From Adiantum capillus-veneris (Eukaryota; Streptophyta; Polypodiopsida; Polypodiales; Pteridaceae), in NCBI GenBank assembly GCA_014529385.2, contig CM043942.1:36484469-36548468 (forward strand): 64,000 nucleotides of DNA, in the 5' to 3' direction. Positions 46,788 through 58,478 of the stretch are shown here, one piece after another. The notes beneath the pieces were generated by a model. That model was not told the origin of the DNA, did not search any database, and saw only the letters and a program-made list of their open reading frames with translations. The number at the start of each line of letters is the position of its first letter. Within the stretch, counting starts at the first letter, position 1. Both the position numbers and the translations under genes were made by a program.

Positions 46788-49426
46788 GGAGAGAGCTATC
46801 TCACATAGGCTTTTTACATTTTGTATTGGACAAGTGTGCTACCAGGCACATCAGCTTAATCCCAAATTTTACCAGCGGTTTTGTTTTACTGAATTGAGTG
46901 CAAACTGAAACATTCTGACATCTTTGCGAGCTTTATGAGTGCAAATATTTCTTTTAGCAGAGTATGATTTGTGCTTGCGTAAGGATTTGTTCCTGATGGG
47001 GTAAGTGCTCCTCATGTACTTGTCTCGAGGTATCTGTGCTGTTCAACTTAATAGTTTGCTATTATTTTGAAGAAACTTGTTTTTTATTTGGCAAGTCCTT
47101 TACCAAGTACTTCTCTTCGAAGGTAGCTGTGCAGCAAAATGAGTTCCAATTCTCGCAAATCCGATTTATAAAGTTAATATCTTACGACGGCCATCAACAT
47201 TCAAGTTTGCATGTACTTGCTTTGGTTGGCTGATGGTGTGCCTGTTGTTGGGAACATATTTCATCGGTCAATCTGCTTGATCTTGGCTTATGTCTTTTGG
47301 TGTTATTTCCTTATCCAATTCGGGTTGAACAATTGCTAGTTCATAATGAAATTCACAACAATGCTAGAGCGCAGTTATCTGAGTGTGGATTGTCCTATGC
47401 AAAATATAGGGCTTGCTTTTTGTGCAGTTGTGTGTGTAGGTACTTAAATGGGTCCTGCTTTAGGGTCCACATTTTTGTTTCTCTGTTTTTGAATGTTCGT
47501 GTATTTATGTGCACTTCAGTTAGTGCACAGTGTCTTCATCAAAGGGCCACATGTACCTTTACATTTTGTTTATTGTTCTAGAGTATTCCTACGGGAGGCC
47601 TCACCTTTTTTCTGAACGATTAGGTCTATTGTGAGGCAGTGCCTATAGACTTACAGGGTGTGGGACAACTTATGGCCAATGGGCCTGGACTTTCTGTTTT
47701 TGGAATTCAATGTGATATTCTCTCTTTTTGGAATTCAATGTGATATTCTCTCTTGGTTTCGTTCGCTGAAAGTGGGACATTGATGAGATTTACTGAGAGT
47801 GGGCATGTGAACTGCTGGGCCACTACAAAGCCAGCGGCTTTTTCTTGGCAATTTTCAGGGCCTTCTTTTTCGAGGCCCATTTTGATAAAGTGCCACAAGT
47901 CTTGAATGTCTTCGCTTTGGTGAAATTTTGCAGATCCATGGTAAACTCACAGAGATTGCAGGGAGCATGAAAAACTCAGTTTCCCTCCACGGAACCTCTT
48001 TTTAGAGGTAGACTGCACTATATTTCAAATGATCAAACTGCCCAGATGTGCTCCTATAACTCGGGAGAGTTTTGAAACTGAGCCAGAAGGCACTGAAATC
48101 TGGCATACGATCTTAAAGCCCTGGTAGAATTCTACTGATTTTGCTACCAATGTTTAATATTGACTGATAAAATGCCTCATTTATGGTGAAAGCAGCTGAG
48201 TTTCAGTTAATTCTATTGCACAATTTACATAATTGTAATGCAAGTAACACATGCTAGTTGCTATATAGCCCACAGAAATTATGAGAAACAGATCTTAGTG
48301 CTTACTGCAAAATGGCTGTACTGTCAACAAATATAATGCAAAACATGTTGGAGTGATGGGTATTTGAAGTTGTTGAATGACAACAATAGGTAAATAATCC
48401 TTTCTGAAATGGATGAAGATTCAAGATTTTACATTTCCTATTAGGGTTTGTTCTTTTCATAGTGCACTCCCATTGTGGAACTTAGATGGCGATCTCGACA
48501 AACTAGCTATAGGCCCTTAACATTGATATTTGTTATTGGATGAGTCGTCAACCATGTAGAGGTTTACAACATAATGTACTGATTTGATAGTAGTATTCAA
48601 TAGGCATATTTCAAGAGTATTTCGACTGTTGGTCAGTGACCCCCTATTCCAACAAATCTTCACAAGTTATTTACTCAAATGGAGCATCCCATCAAGGACC
48701 ATCATAAGCTATAGATGGATCAGAGCTAATCTAATTTCGGACTTGAGTTTCATTAACGCCCTTTCAAACATAGCTTTCTCCTCGTAACAGGTATCTTACA
48801 ATTAGAGCATCATTGATCATCGGTGTCCCATGAGTGACTATATTTAAGAATCTCCTCTTGAGGTCCACCTATAGGTGAACTTCAACTTGCCGGCCCAATG
48901 GAGAGCCTTTGCATGTTTTGGTATATCGATTATATTATATTCTTTATTCTTAAAATCTTTATTCTTAAAATCAATGATTTGGTTCTTTGACTCCTCTGCG
49001 TCTGAAGGACTTTTGGCTAGCCCCTTTTTGATGACCTACAGTGTATTTGACCCATCACAACTCTTGCACCATCAATTGGCATCACAACAAGATCTTAGGG
49101 CTAATTATCTTCTCAATTATATGATTAAGTGTAGATTGATTGAAAGTAGTCATAGGTTTACTTTCATATCATTTCATTGAGTAATTTAAGCCATTGTAAG
49201 ATCTCAGATTTTCGAGTCTCCTTTAAAAATAAGAAAATAAGAAAAAATGCACATTACTTCATTTTCATGTTAAAATGCTTGCTGTGTAATGGGGCGATGT
49301 TCTAAAGTGGAAAGCAAAGCTATCATCCAAATGCATTATTCAAGTTCTTTATGGAGTGATGGGACCTGAGTTCAAGACTTGTGGGATAGATCATTGAGCT
49401 CTCTTGGGATTGTTCCTACGATGTTA
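46788..49426. other. RPL22 3' region and DNA without a recognised gene
   Basis: The first 200-300 bases should be the RPL22 3' UTR; a polyadenylation site is not clear. A 28-bp direct duplication lies at 47697-47752. Several short open frames show no domain. Confidence 0.5.
47697..47752. repeat. 28-bp exact tandem duplication
   Basis: TTTTTGGAATTCAATGTGAT with the following 8 bases is repeated without a gap. Confidence 0.92.
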
Positions 49427-50149
49427 AAACTTCTCTTCTTCTTCTCTCTAGTCAACTACTCAAATTGTGGCATAGTAGGACTCTAATGCGAGCCTTTAGG
49501 TCTAAGCAAGGCCTTGAAGCTGGAGAGAACTAGGTCCCTTCTACTAAATCGTATCCGAGATTTGCATTCTAGAAAAGGTGAGCATTTATTTATTTTTATA
49601 GATACGTGATTGACTTTGATGTCATTTTGATTGTCATAATTTCTAAATACCCCAATGCTAAAATTTCTCTTCTTCTTCTTCTTCTTCTCTAGTTAACTAC
49701 TCAAATTGTGGCATAGTAGGACTCTAAATGCGAACCTTTAGGCCTAAGCAAGGCCTTGAAGCTGGAGAGAACCAAGTCCCTTGTACTAAATCGTATCCAA
49801 GATTTGCATTCTAGAAAAGGTGAGTATTTATTTATTTTTATAGATATGAGGATCGACTTTGATGCCATTTTGATTGTCATAATTTCTAAATACCCCAATG
49901 CTAAAACTTCTCTTCTTCTTCTTCTTCTTCTTCTCTCTAGTTAACTACTCAAATTGTGGCATAGTAGGACTCTAATGCGAGCCTTTAGGCCTAAGCAAGG
50001 CCGTGAAGCTGGAGAGAACCAGGACCCTTCTACTAAATCCTATCCAAGATTTGCATTCTAGAAAAGGTGAGCATTTATTTATTTTTATAGATACGAGGAT
50101 TGACTTTGATGCCATTTTGATTGTCATAATTTCTAAATATCCCAATGCT
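49427..50149 (+). repeat. Three-unit tandem array, period about 240 bp
   Basis: Units 49427-49659, 49660-49902 and 49903-50149 each begin AAAACTTCTCTTCTTC or a close variant. They contain GTGGCATAGTAGGACTCTAA and end near CCCAATGCTA. The CTT tract at each unit start varies in length. The units also share an open frame on both strands, but it resembles no known protein. Confidence 0.93.
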
Positions 50150-50607
50150 AAAAAAAAAAGTTTTTTTTTTCCCAAAAACTTGGCAAACCTACATGTGAAA
50201 AATTTTAGAAGTAAATTGATCAAATTTGGAAAAAATTCACTAAATTACAATAAATCTCTCTAAATTTTGAAGCTTTTCTGACCTTCAAATTTATCCAGAG
50301 GTATATCTCAAAATTTTTAGATGGGATTGTAGTAAACCTTGGTTTTTTTTCGATCACTTGCCTAGAGCACCCTTTTTCTTTGGTAGGATGTAGACATTAG
50401 AAGAAACTTTGGGTAATCTCATTTACTCAGTGCCTCCTCAAAGGAAGATTCTAGCCAAAGAGATCACTTGATTCATTTGAGATTTTGAGGGTTGCCAGCA
50501 AGACAATATGTGAGAGAAGGATGTAGTGATTCAGTATAAGTCACGTGGAAGACAAGGAGGGTTGCATGTTTTGACATCTGCAAATCTTATTTTCGCATGT
50601 ATTCAAT

Positions 50608-50612
<5 letters not shown>
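50150..50612. other. No gene recognised
   Basis: Non-coding DNA with A and T runs directly after the tandem array (50151-50171). Confidence 0.5.

Positions 50613-50641
<29 letters not shown>
50613..50641 (+). repeat. (CT)n microsatellite
   Basis: About 14 CT repeats at the edge of the LTR-like sequence that follows. Confidence 0.95.
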
Positions 50642-50644
<3 letters not shown>

Positions 50645-50645
50645 A

Positions 50646-50919
50646 GCTTGTGATTAGGATGTGCCCACAAGGATTAATAGAGAATGCAAACATTAACATT
50701 GCGTGATTAGCATGAGGGTTAACCTCTAATCTCCTTCATTAGTTCTCTCTTCTTCCTAATCTAAACGATCTCCAATGATTTTTCCAACTCTTTCCCAATT
50801 CATAGCTTTCACACACTCACCCATGTGTGATGCTCCCATATCCTATCCAAATAGCTATATAATCTCCAAAATTGACATTTTTATTGATTCATTGGAGCTA
50901 TGCTACAGATGGATTCAAT
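50646..50919 (+). repeat. Gypsy LTR end (family R3, copy 1)
   Basis: 50646-50820 matches 61868-62040, for example GATTAGCATGAGGGTTAA in both. It ends directly before a tRNA-Asp-type primer site, so it is the 3' part of an LTR. The LTR start is not resolved. Confidence 0.65.
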
Positions 50920-50945
50920 ATTTGGTGCCATTTCTAGGGACGGTA
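50920..50945 (+). promoter_or_regulatory. Degenerate primer-binding site of a Gypsy element
   Basis: TTTGGTGCCATTTCTAGGGA matches, with four differences, the TTTGGCGCCGTTGCCGGGGA-type site that plant Tat/Athila Gypsy elements use with tRNA-Asp. Confidence 0.65.
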
Positions 50946-51511
50946 GCTTAAGTTGGAGGATCTTTTTGAGTAAGAATTGAGTGTTTAGGAGTTGATTTAC
51001 GTGTAGAAATCCTCTACTTTTTTCTAATTAATCATTAATTAGCTCTACATGGTCTTGTGACGTCTCAAGTGTTGTGGTAGAAATCACTCTAGAAAATTGG
51101 TCTTTAAATACTTAGGTGTGACCTCTACCCTAGGGGTGAGAGAGTCATGCTCTATAAGTATCTCATGACTAATTCTCTTTTTATTGTGCACAAATTTAAG
51201 TAGTATGCATGCTTAGAGTCATGTTTGTGATGACGACATCTCTCAAACACAAAGTAGAATTTGTCACTCTACATTGGGAGATTGAAATGGACTAACGAGC
51301 AGACATGCTTGCGACAACCATGTCTCCCAAGCACCAAATGGATTAGTCATCCATCATGGAAAGATGTCGTAGGGTAAAAAGGGATCCTCTAATTGCTAAG
51401 AAACATTGACTAATGACTAATAAGGCTTTATCTCTTTTACCTCATAGCGAGGACAACTATGATTTCAAGAGAGAGGTAATGTCATAAAAACTATTATCTA
51501 ACCAACCCAAA
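50946..51511 (+). other. Gypsy-D leader, no coding region
   Basis: About 570 bp after the primer site without a recognised gene. It ends at the third R1 copy. Confidence 0.45.
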
Positions 51512-53074
51512 TGATTTTCTCATATTAAATTGATCATTTGATGTGGGAGAGTAAACGGGAACAAGGGTTAGAATATAGGTACGTGCTTTCATGTTTATCT
51601 CGACACGGGGCCAATGGTAAAGGAGCCCAAATGAGAGATGATCTATCAAAGAGCAAATTAACTAATGGAGCTTAAAGACCTTAGGGTTAGATTCATTAAA
51701 GACCTCCAAAGGTTAGTGTTAAAAAGTCCTTTGACCTTAGGTAAGCTAGGGCTGAGCTTGAGGTGGGGACCTCACCCAAGCTTAAGGTGCTTGAGGTGCT
51801 TGTCGTGCTTGATGACTAAGGTGCTTGAGGTGCTTGTCGTGCTTGTCGTGCTTGCTGACTAAGGTGCTTGAGGTGCTTGTCGTGCTTGCCGACTAGGGAG
51901 CTTGAGGTGCTTGTGGGAACACCACCCAAGCTTGAGGTGCTTTGTCATGCTTGCTGACTAAGGTGCTTGAGGTAAGGTGTGCAAAAGTCAAATTCTATCC
52001 CTACAAGGAGGGGGTGAGCCCTACAAGAGGGGGGTAGAGAGAGAACACACACACCCTCACACAAGGTAAGCTTGGTACAAAGAAAGCATTTAGGACACTT
52101 GACAAGTTCCTCCTCATGTTGCCCTCATGATGTGCCTAAAGCCTATTGGTTGGCCTCCCAAGGGGTCCGATGATAATTAAGTAGATTCAATTAATTGTTT
52201 TAGCATTTATCAATTCGTCTCTCTCAAAGGGGAAAGGGGAACACTTGTCCCAAGGCTACCCTTGTTGCTTGGTATGCCCATGCATGTGATTGGCTAGGCC
52301 TAGAGAGGTCCAATGGTCTTTAATCATGAGCTACAAGGGGGGGTCGACCAAAGCAAGCTAGGGGGTTGCTTGAGGGGTATACTCTCCCACACTCACACAC
52401 TCTCATTGTGTGAAGTGCAAAGTGCAAGAGCTCCATATCCTTCTCCAAGCAAGTAGAGAAGTTAGAGCCTACACCAACACTCTTGGCTATGGAATGCAAA
52501 TCCAACCAAGAGCCATGCTTCAATGCTTAAGCTTGCCATCTTCTCCATCTTCATTACTATGATATTATGTATGCTAGCAAGAAGAGTGATGATAAGTGAG
52601 GAACTAGTTCTTTATCCTATGAAATGTTTCTTCTTCCTCTTCCCTATCCTCATTCCTCGCTAGTTCTCTCCACCTTTGAAGGTGTTGGAGGCCTTGGGAC
52701 TGAGGCTTGGGATAGTTAATGCTTTCCACAAAGTTTATGGAATGCTCATGATCCATGAAGCTTTCCATCTTCATTGCATCACCTAGGTCACAAGGAACAC
52801 AAAGATTTTACCAAGTCTCCCTTGATGGGAGAAACTATAATACAAATGCCTATTGGAGGGGGAACCGGCTCCACATAAATCCGGTCCTCAACTGTTGTCA
52901 TGTTCTCTAAACTCTCTCTCTTGCAAAAGTATTGTTCATGCCAAGTTAAATAAAATGTTATGTTTATGTTGCTACCATCAATTAAGTTCACCCTCTATGC
53001 TCACAAAGTAATTTCACAAAAGTACTATCTCTAATTTCCACTACTCTCAAAGTTAATAGGCCATTTCCATTACA
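51512..53074 (+). repeat. LTR-like repeat R1, copy 3
   Basis: This is the longest copy, from TGATTTTCTCATATTAAATT to GGCCATTTCCATTACA. The whole length parallels copy 2. The extra length is mainly the minisatellite at 51784-51974. It has no coding capacity. It interrupts the leader of Gypsy-D. No target-site duplication was seen at these ends. Confidence 0.82.
51784..51974 (+). repeat. Minisatellite of GCTTGAGGTGCTTGTCGTGC units
   Basis: The unit AAGGTGCTTGAGGTGCTTGT plus CGTGCTTGCTGACT recurs four to five times with indels. Sub-repeats of GGTGCTTGA and CGTGCTTG lie inside. Confidence 0.88.
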
Positions 53075-53900
53075 AACCTAGCACTGATACATCCAAAATG
53101 GCGGGATATCTGGCTAAACCCGCACCCTAGGTATCTTTTTCTGTATAGAAATATGCATTACATATCAAACAAGATCCTATGAAATTCCCGATACCGAGAG
53201 TCAGAAGATGGTAGCAACATTCTATCATCCATTAAAAGAGGTGCACTTGGCTCAACTACCCCAGGTTTCCACCACCCTAGAATAACCAATCCACAGAAAC
53301 ATATACAATGGAAACATTATCCTCAACCATTCAGCTATTTTGAGGGATTCCGGATTTAGCATGCATCATGTTGGTAAATATTGTTGAAATCCTCCTAACT
53401 TGCTTGCAAACTTTGCACCACGCAGAGCAAACAAATGCAGCGTGGATGTCATTCCTCGAAGCCACCAAGGGCTTATGGTATGATTTATCTGGCCAACCTT
53501 TGGAAGAAGTGCTCCATGGATTCTATGCTAGGGTGACGTTTCTACCATCCTACTATATGCAAACATTTGAAGAAGCATTCTATACGAGCTTCTTCACTGA
53601 AAGATCCAAGATCTTTGGCCCCGTCATCACCAACCTGTGAGCAAGATTTGTCAGCTACTTCGTAGTTGAGCAAAGAAACAAAATAACCATGCAATTTATG
53701 TCAAATGAAGACAAAGAAATCCGTCTCACGTACTAACAAGGTCTCGAGAAGCATGAAAAAAGGATTGCAACGGGGAATCCCTACTTAGCACCCTAAACTG
53801 TGTCGCGGAGGACATAGGCAAGGAGGTGAGGAATGTTAGCTACTCAGCTTAACAAGAGCCAAAGAAAGAGCATCAAAAGGGACACCACTCATTTTTAAAG
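53075..53900 (+). pseudogene. Unassigned frame, possibly Gypsy-D gag
   Basis: A 90-aa frame (53368-53640) reads HAEQTNAAWMSFLEATKGLW and then EVLHGFYARVTFLPSYYMQT. The following sequence continues with RFVSYFVVEQRNKITMQF before a stop. The size and its place after a Gypsy leader suggest gag, but there is no zinc knuckle or other proof. I do not recognise it with certainty. Confidence 0.35.
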
Positions 53901-54740
53901 CCAATTGATTGTATTAAACCCCTTTGTATTAATGAGAAATCCCACAAAGTCCAAAGCCATTGTAGTATTATTGATTGCCAACAAGTCTAAAGGGGTTGAG
54001 GGCCTCTAAGCTTGTAATCTTATGTAGTTTTTAAGCCTTGTATTGAGCCCAAATAGCTAGGAACCCATTCTTTGAACCTTGGCTAAGGTATAAAAGCCAA
54101 CTTTTGTAATTATAAACCTAAGTTTTTGGATAATGGGAGTGAGCGTTTGCTTTAAAGCTCAATGTGAGTCTACTATTTTTTCAATTCCTCACGTCACTCT
54201 TGTACGATGTTGCATTCCTATTCCGAGCATACCAACACATTTGCAGGTGAAAGATCTTTTATTTAATGTAAGTTTCCTGCGATGAAAGTGTGTTTTTAGT
54301 CGTGCTCGTCTACGAGCTATTTTTTATTCCTATTCACAATACACGCACCAAAATCGGTTTTTGACCTTAGGAATAGATAGAGCATGTCTAGAGGAAGCCA
54401 TAGAGTGCTTCAGATGCCAAAATTGACTGACCTAAAATAGGTTGTTTATCTTATGCATGATTTTGTCCGAGTGTCAGCAATGACATTTGAGTGCATGAGA
54501 GTGGTAAGGATACTCTGCTCATGCTAGGCATTAAGTTGTGTTGCATTCGAAGTCTTGTAGCTATACAAATTCATCGAATCAAGCTTGCGATAAGAAAAGT
54601 AGCTTTTGATGTCTGGAGACTGAGTTAGGTAGGACCGACTTAGACTTGGGTTTTTTGAGAGGTTACCTATCTCTTGTAGCCTCCATGCACTAGTCGAGTT
54701 AGCTATGTTCCATAGATTGACAATTTTTATGTCTGTGGAT
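53901..54740 (+). repeat. LTR-like repeat R2, copy 2, with TATA box
   Basis: GGTATAAAAGCCAACTTTTG (54089-54108) and the block GCACTAGTCGAGTTAG (54678-54693) correspond to 17008-17028 and 17632-17647. The element lies directly upstream of the histone-like pseudogene. Confidence 0.6.
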
Positions 54741-54822
54741 TTCGCTTTGCTAGAATCAATATGGTGAGGCTTGGCAGCCGGTCGACATGACACCCGAAGA
54801 GCAGCGGACCTAGGAGGAGAGG

Positions 54823-55172
54823 ATGAAAAAGTACAAAAATGACCCTCCTCAATGGGCCAGACATGTGGCTCCTCCACCACTGCCAACAACACAAAAGAAA
54901 TGGAGATGGAGGCCAGACACAGTTGCTTTGCGTGAGATCAAAAAGTATCAGAAGAGCACTAAACCAATCATACCAAAAGCGGCCTTCTCTCGGGTAATGA
55001 GAGAGATAATGGATGAATATACGGATTCGGTGCGTGGATTTATTGGTCCTACAGGACGTCGTTGAGGAAATTTTGGTGCAGCTGTTCTAGAATGGCGTTT
55101 CATATATGGTGCATGCTAACCGAGTTACCCTAAAAAATACGAATTTAGCTTTAATAATCAATTTGCAAAATG
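54823..55172 (+). pseudogene. Centromeric histone H3 (CENH3)-like pseudogene, intronless
   Basis: The frame from 54823 has a Pro-rich N-terminal tail, then KKWRWRPDTVALREIKKYQK, the histone H3 alpha-N signature. Next is STKPIIPKAAFSRVMREIMD; canonical H3 has RKLPF here, while CENH3 proteins have forms like IPxxxF. A frameshift and a small deletion near 55045 remove loop 1. The other frame gives LQDVVEEILVQLF (helix alpha-2), a TAG stop, and VHANRVTLKNTNLAL (H3: IHAKRVTIMPKDIQLAR). RVTL rather than RVTI also favours CENH3. No introns interrupt it, although plant CENH3 genes normally have several. It is a dead, processed-looking copy. Confidence 0.68.
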
Positions 55173-55640
55173 AAGGGTTCCTCCATAAGAATTAGTTTAT
55201 CCTATGTAATCACTTTTTATGAGATTTGTAATCTTTTCATCTAATATCAATGAGCCGAATTTCTACCATTTGGTGCAATTGTAATATTTGATTGTGTACA
55301 TTGTGTTACATAAGTATTTAAATTAATCAAGTTGTTAAATTTAAACTTTGTTTGACCAATCAAGCTCCTAACAGATGGGGAAGCTTCATTTTTTCGTACG
55401 TGCGGCACCGTCGTGTGCTGTGGTGGTCCCGTAGCCTTCGTACGGTCCCTCCTTGCCCCGTTTTGTAAAAAATTCACTAAGAGGCTTCCCCCATCCGCCA
55501 GGTGGTTGAGATGGTCAAGTAGTTGTGCACACATTGCAAAATAAAATTTATTAGACAATATGCGCCAAAAAAAACAACAAGTACAGAAGGTTGACTAGAA
55601 ACAATAAAAAAGACACAAGTTTTGTGTATTGCTTGGGATA
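55173..55640. other. No gene recognised
   Basis: A 103-aa minus-strand frame (55247-55558) has no domain. A GC-richer segment at 55380-55460 is of unknown nature. Confidence 0.4.
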
Positions 55641-55645
55641 TTACA

Positions 55646-56206
55646 TCATGGCTGGTTGGTTTTCTTGCAAATTACATTAGTGGGTATGGGACAAATGGTA
55701 TACTTGACACCAAGGGTTTTTACAATGTCCTCTGGGTTTGTCACCCCTTGACCTAAGCTTAAGGCACAATGGGAGAGGATTGACCAAGGGTGCTTGCCTA
55801 TAAAGGCATACAATGCCGCCTCGCGGTCCACCAATATACATTTGTGAGCATTAAGGGTAAGAGAATCTTCATTGAGGATGGCACTTAATTCTTTGCACTT
55901 GAGCAGCTCTGCAGTATCATGCTTGGAGAACTTTGTGTGAGCAACTCGAAGAATGGATGGCCCGAAGTGGCTCAAGTAGTGCCTCAGGGAGCTATCCCTA
56001 CCCATAGGCTATGAGAACCTTCAGTACGCATTGCAAACTTATCAACATGGTGTGCGGTTTTCAAAACATTTTAAACAACTTCAACACTTGTTGTAAGGAA
56101 CAATAGACAATCGACTAGGTTAAATAATGTTTACCTCAGTTTCTTCATCCATCTCTTTGAGAGTTTTCCTTGTAAGGTTGATGCTAGAGCAATCATCTCC
56201 ACCCAT
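55646..56206 (-). CDS. Possible two-exon gene of unknown function
   Basis: Exon 1 is 56206-56135 (24 codons, MGGDDCSSINLTRKTLKEMD and on to EETE). It is followed by the donor GAG|GTAAAC. The intron of 126 bp ends in TCATAG. Exon 2 is 56008-55646 (PMGRDSSLRHYLSHFGPSIL to CKKTNQP and a stop). Phase is kept, giving 144 aa. Leu-rich helices are predicted by eye; no motif is recognised. Other protein-like stretches upstream on the same strand (56193-56429 and 56460-56570), including EVKFEIDFEDQGLPPSLSF, may be further exons. It could be a host gene, a captured gene fragment, or chance. Confidence 0.4.
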
Positions 56207-56600
56207 AGTGATCACCGGTTTGTGTGGATGGAAAGCGCTTTTTGGGACGCTTTCTTAAAATGAGGCAATGAATAAGTGTAATTGCCACCGTTTGCACCAA
56301 CTTTTGCTTGTTTTCACTTGGGAGGAAAGAGAGGCTTGGTGGGAGACCTTGGTCTTCAAAGTCAATTTCAAATTTGACCTCCTCTTGCTTTCCACTGGGA
56401 TCCTTCACGCCCACATAAATAGCAAGCACTAAGAGGACACATCTTCTCTGAGTTCTAGTGTTTTGGAAATGTTGTAAAGGAACAAAAAGTGACGACTATC
56501 CACCACAACTGTATGCAAAGTGAAAATTTGGAGGTCAAGGACTTCCTCCAACACCTCATCCCCCTCTATCATCTGAAAAGTGAAAGGAAAGAAAGAGATA
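56207..56600 (-). other. Possible upstream exons of the unknown gene
   Basis: Minus-strand frames IEGDEVLEEVLDLQIFTLHT (56490-56575) and LAIYVGVKDPSGKQEEVKFE (56193-56429) look coding but are in different frames from each other and from the exon at 56135-56206. They could be joined by introns I cannot define. Confidence 0.3.
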
Positions 56601-57685
56601 GGTGGAGTGAAGAGAAGTGAGAGATGGTATAATAGAGAGGGAGGGAGGGAATGATCAACACATTTTTGAAGGGACCCCCTTTTAGGAGAGAGGGGGGGAG
56701 AAACTGACAGCCACTAGAGAGAGAGAAAGGATTGGTTTTTACCCAAGTATATAGAGTAAAGTTAGTTTTTTGAATTTATAAGAGATTTTCTCTTTATATT
56801 TTATAAATGAGTACAAGTTTGACTGCTTACTTTTAGGCCCTGCCATACCCACCATTTTAGTCCACATGGCATGCACCCGTTTGGCCCTTCCATAATCTCC
56901 TTTTTAATCCCATGGCAAATAAAGAGGCCCCCCTTAGATCCCATTCCCTTCCTAATGCTAAGGCCACTAGACACATTTGTGTGCTTTGTATGGTTTTTAA
57001 GGCTACCCCATTGAATGATGATGATACACTAGTCTGGATTGAGAGCCATAGTACACCATATGGATATCACAAGATTGACTCACATCTAGACAGTCACTAG
57101 AGGCACATGGATTCTATAGATGACATAGATAGATTTAGATTCTTAGACCACATACCCTAGCATATCCTCATATATCTCCTATAGTTTCTTTGACCATAAC
57201 CATGCTATAGAGATTTGGACCACGTTCACGACCTACAGTGAGGTTGACACCACAATTAGTGCCAATACAAGCATTCATGATCATATGTGAGGAGATCTCA
57301 AGATACATTCATTGAGATATCATGGACATTGCATATTTGGCTACCAAAGATCCAACCATCTATTCCACCATAGGTTGACATGAGTCATAACCCACCTAAG
57401 ATTTTGAGCGACCATGCTGTAGAGTTAGAGATAAGAAAGAGTCATCCATTGAGGGATCTTGAGCCACAAACTTCATTGACTAAAAAGTCATAGACTGAAA
57501 TCATCTTAAATCGATCACTTGTTCTATAGATTCTACCATCCATACAAAGCTAGGTGCTAGCCAACTTATGACCATTAGACAGAGAGCTAGGAGATTGTAG
57601 AATTTATTATTTAGAGAGAGTTCTCTTATCCCTTCTAGCTGCACTAGACCTTTGAGTTGAGCACATTGAGGATGGTGCACAAGAC
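56601..57685. other. No gene recognised
   Basis: GA-rich DNA around 56580-56730 is followed by about 900 bp of non-coding, repeat-like sequence up to the Copia-D target site. Confidence 0.5.
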
Positions 57686-58053
57686 TATTGAGATGTCAAG
57701 CTCAACATGTACAACTCCTGGATGACTACCACCGACAGTCATCATCACTGGCGCACCTGAGTGGATACACATATCTTTGCTAGTGATATTACAGATGTAC
57801 TACACCAGCTGGTCTACCTACTGGAGTGATGCACACTTATCTATTCACCTCACTCACTAGTGGTTCATAATAGACCGTTGTACTATTTCCACTTTTATGT
57901 TGTATAAGTTCCCTTATGTTTTGTAGACCTCTGAGTCTTGAGTTAGTGAAGAAGAAGAAGTACAACCTTTTACGTCCATCTTTGTGTGTGTGTGTGTGTG
58001 TGTGTGTGCGTGCTTGCAAGAGCTCAACCTCTCTCCTTCTCTACGTAGTAACA
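57686..58053 (+). repeat. Copia-D 5' LTR (368 bp)
   Basis: It starts TATTGAGATGTCAAGCTC (the first two bases are TA where the 3' LTR has TG) and ends CTACGTAGTAACA. It contains a (GT)n tract near 57984-58010. Confidence 0.9.
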
Positions 58054-58066
58054 TGGTATCAGAGCC
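58054..58066 (+). promoter_or_regulatory. Copia-D primer-binding site
   Basis: TGGTATCAGAGCC directly follows the 5' LTR: an exact initiator tRNA-Met complement. Confidence 0.95.
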
Positions 58067-58478
58067 TGATCATGTCTGAGTAGGTTGGAGCAACAAGCAG
58101 GAGTAGTCTAGGAAGCGGCTTTGGTATTCCCGTGAGCCATCGTCAACGATATCCGATTGAGGTGATTTCTTTTGGAGAGTGTGCATCTCAGGGTTGTATG
58201 TTTTCCTATGTTAGATTGAGACTGGGTAGCCAAATTTTCATTCCAGGCATGTTTGGACTCCCGTTTTGGAGTTAGAGTGCGTTCGCATGCAAAAACGCTA
58301 AGGTTCGAGATTTTTCAGATCTGCATATTCGTAGTGTAGAAATATTTGGTTTGGCTGCAGTGCGCACACATATATTGTTAAGTACAGTGAAACATGTGTA
58401 TGTATGTAGATTGTGGTTATAGGTGATAATCGACTATTTTTAGCACGCTGCTTGAAGACTGTGTGAAGGGTTGGAAAC

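Noticed and set aside
47036-48787. Possible genes downstream of RPL22
   Set aside because: Frames are short, low in coding character and without splice-compatible neighbours.
49701-50263. Repeated minus- and plus-strand frames in the 240-bp array
   Set aside because: They recur because the DNA unit recurs; the peptide matches nothing known.
55247-55558. A 103-aa minus-strand frame next to the histone-like pseudogene
   Set aside because: No domain, no splice-site support, and it overlaps AT-rich DNA without conservation cues.
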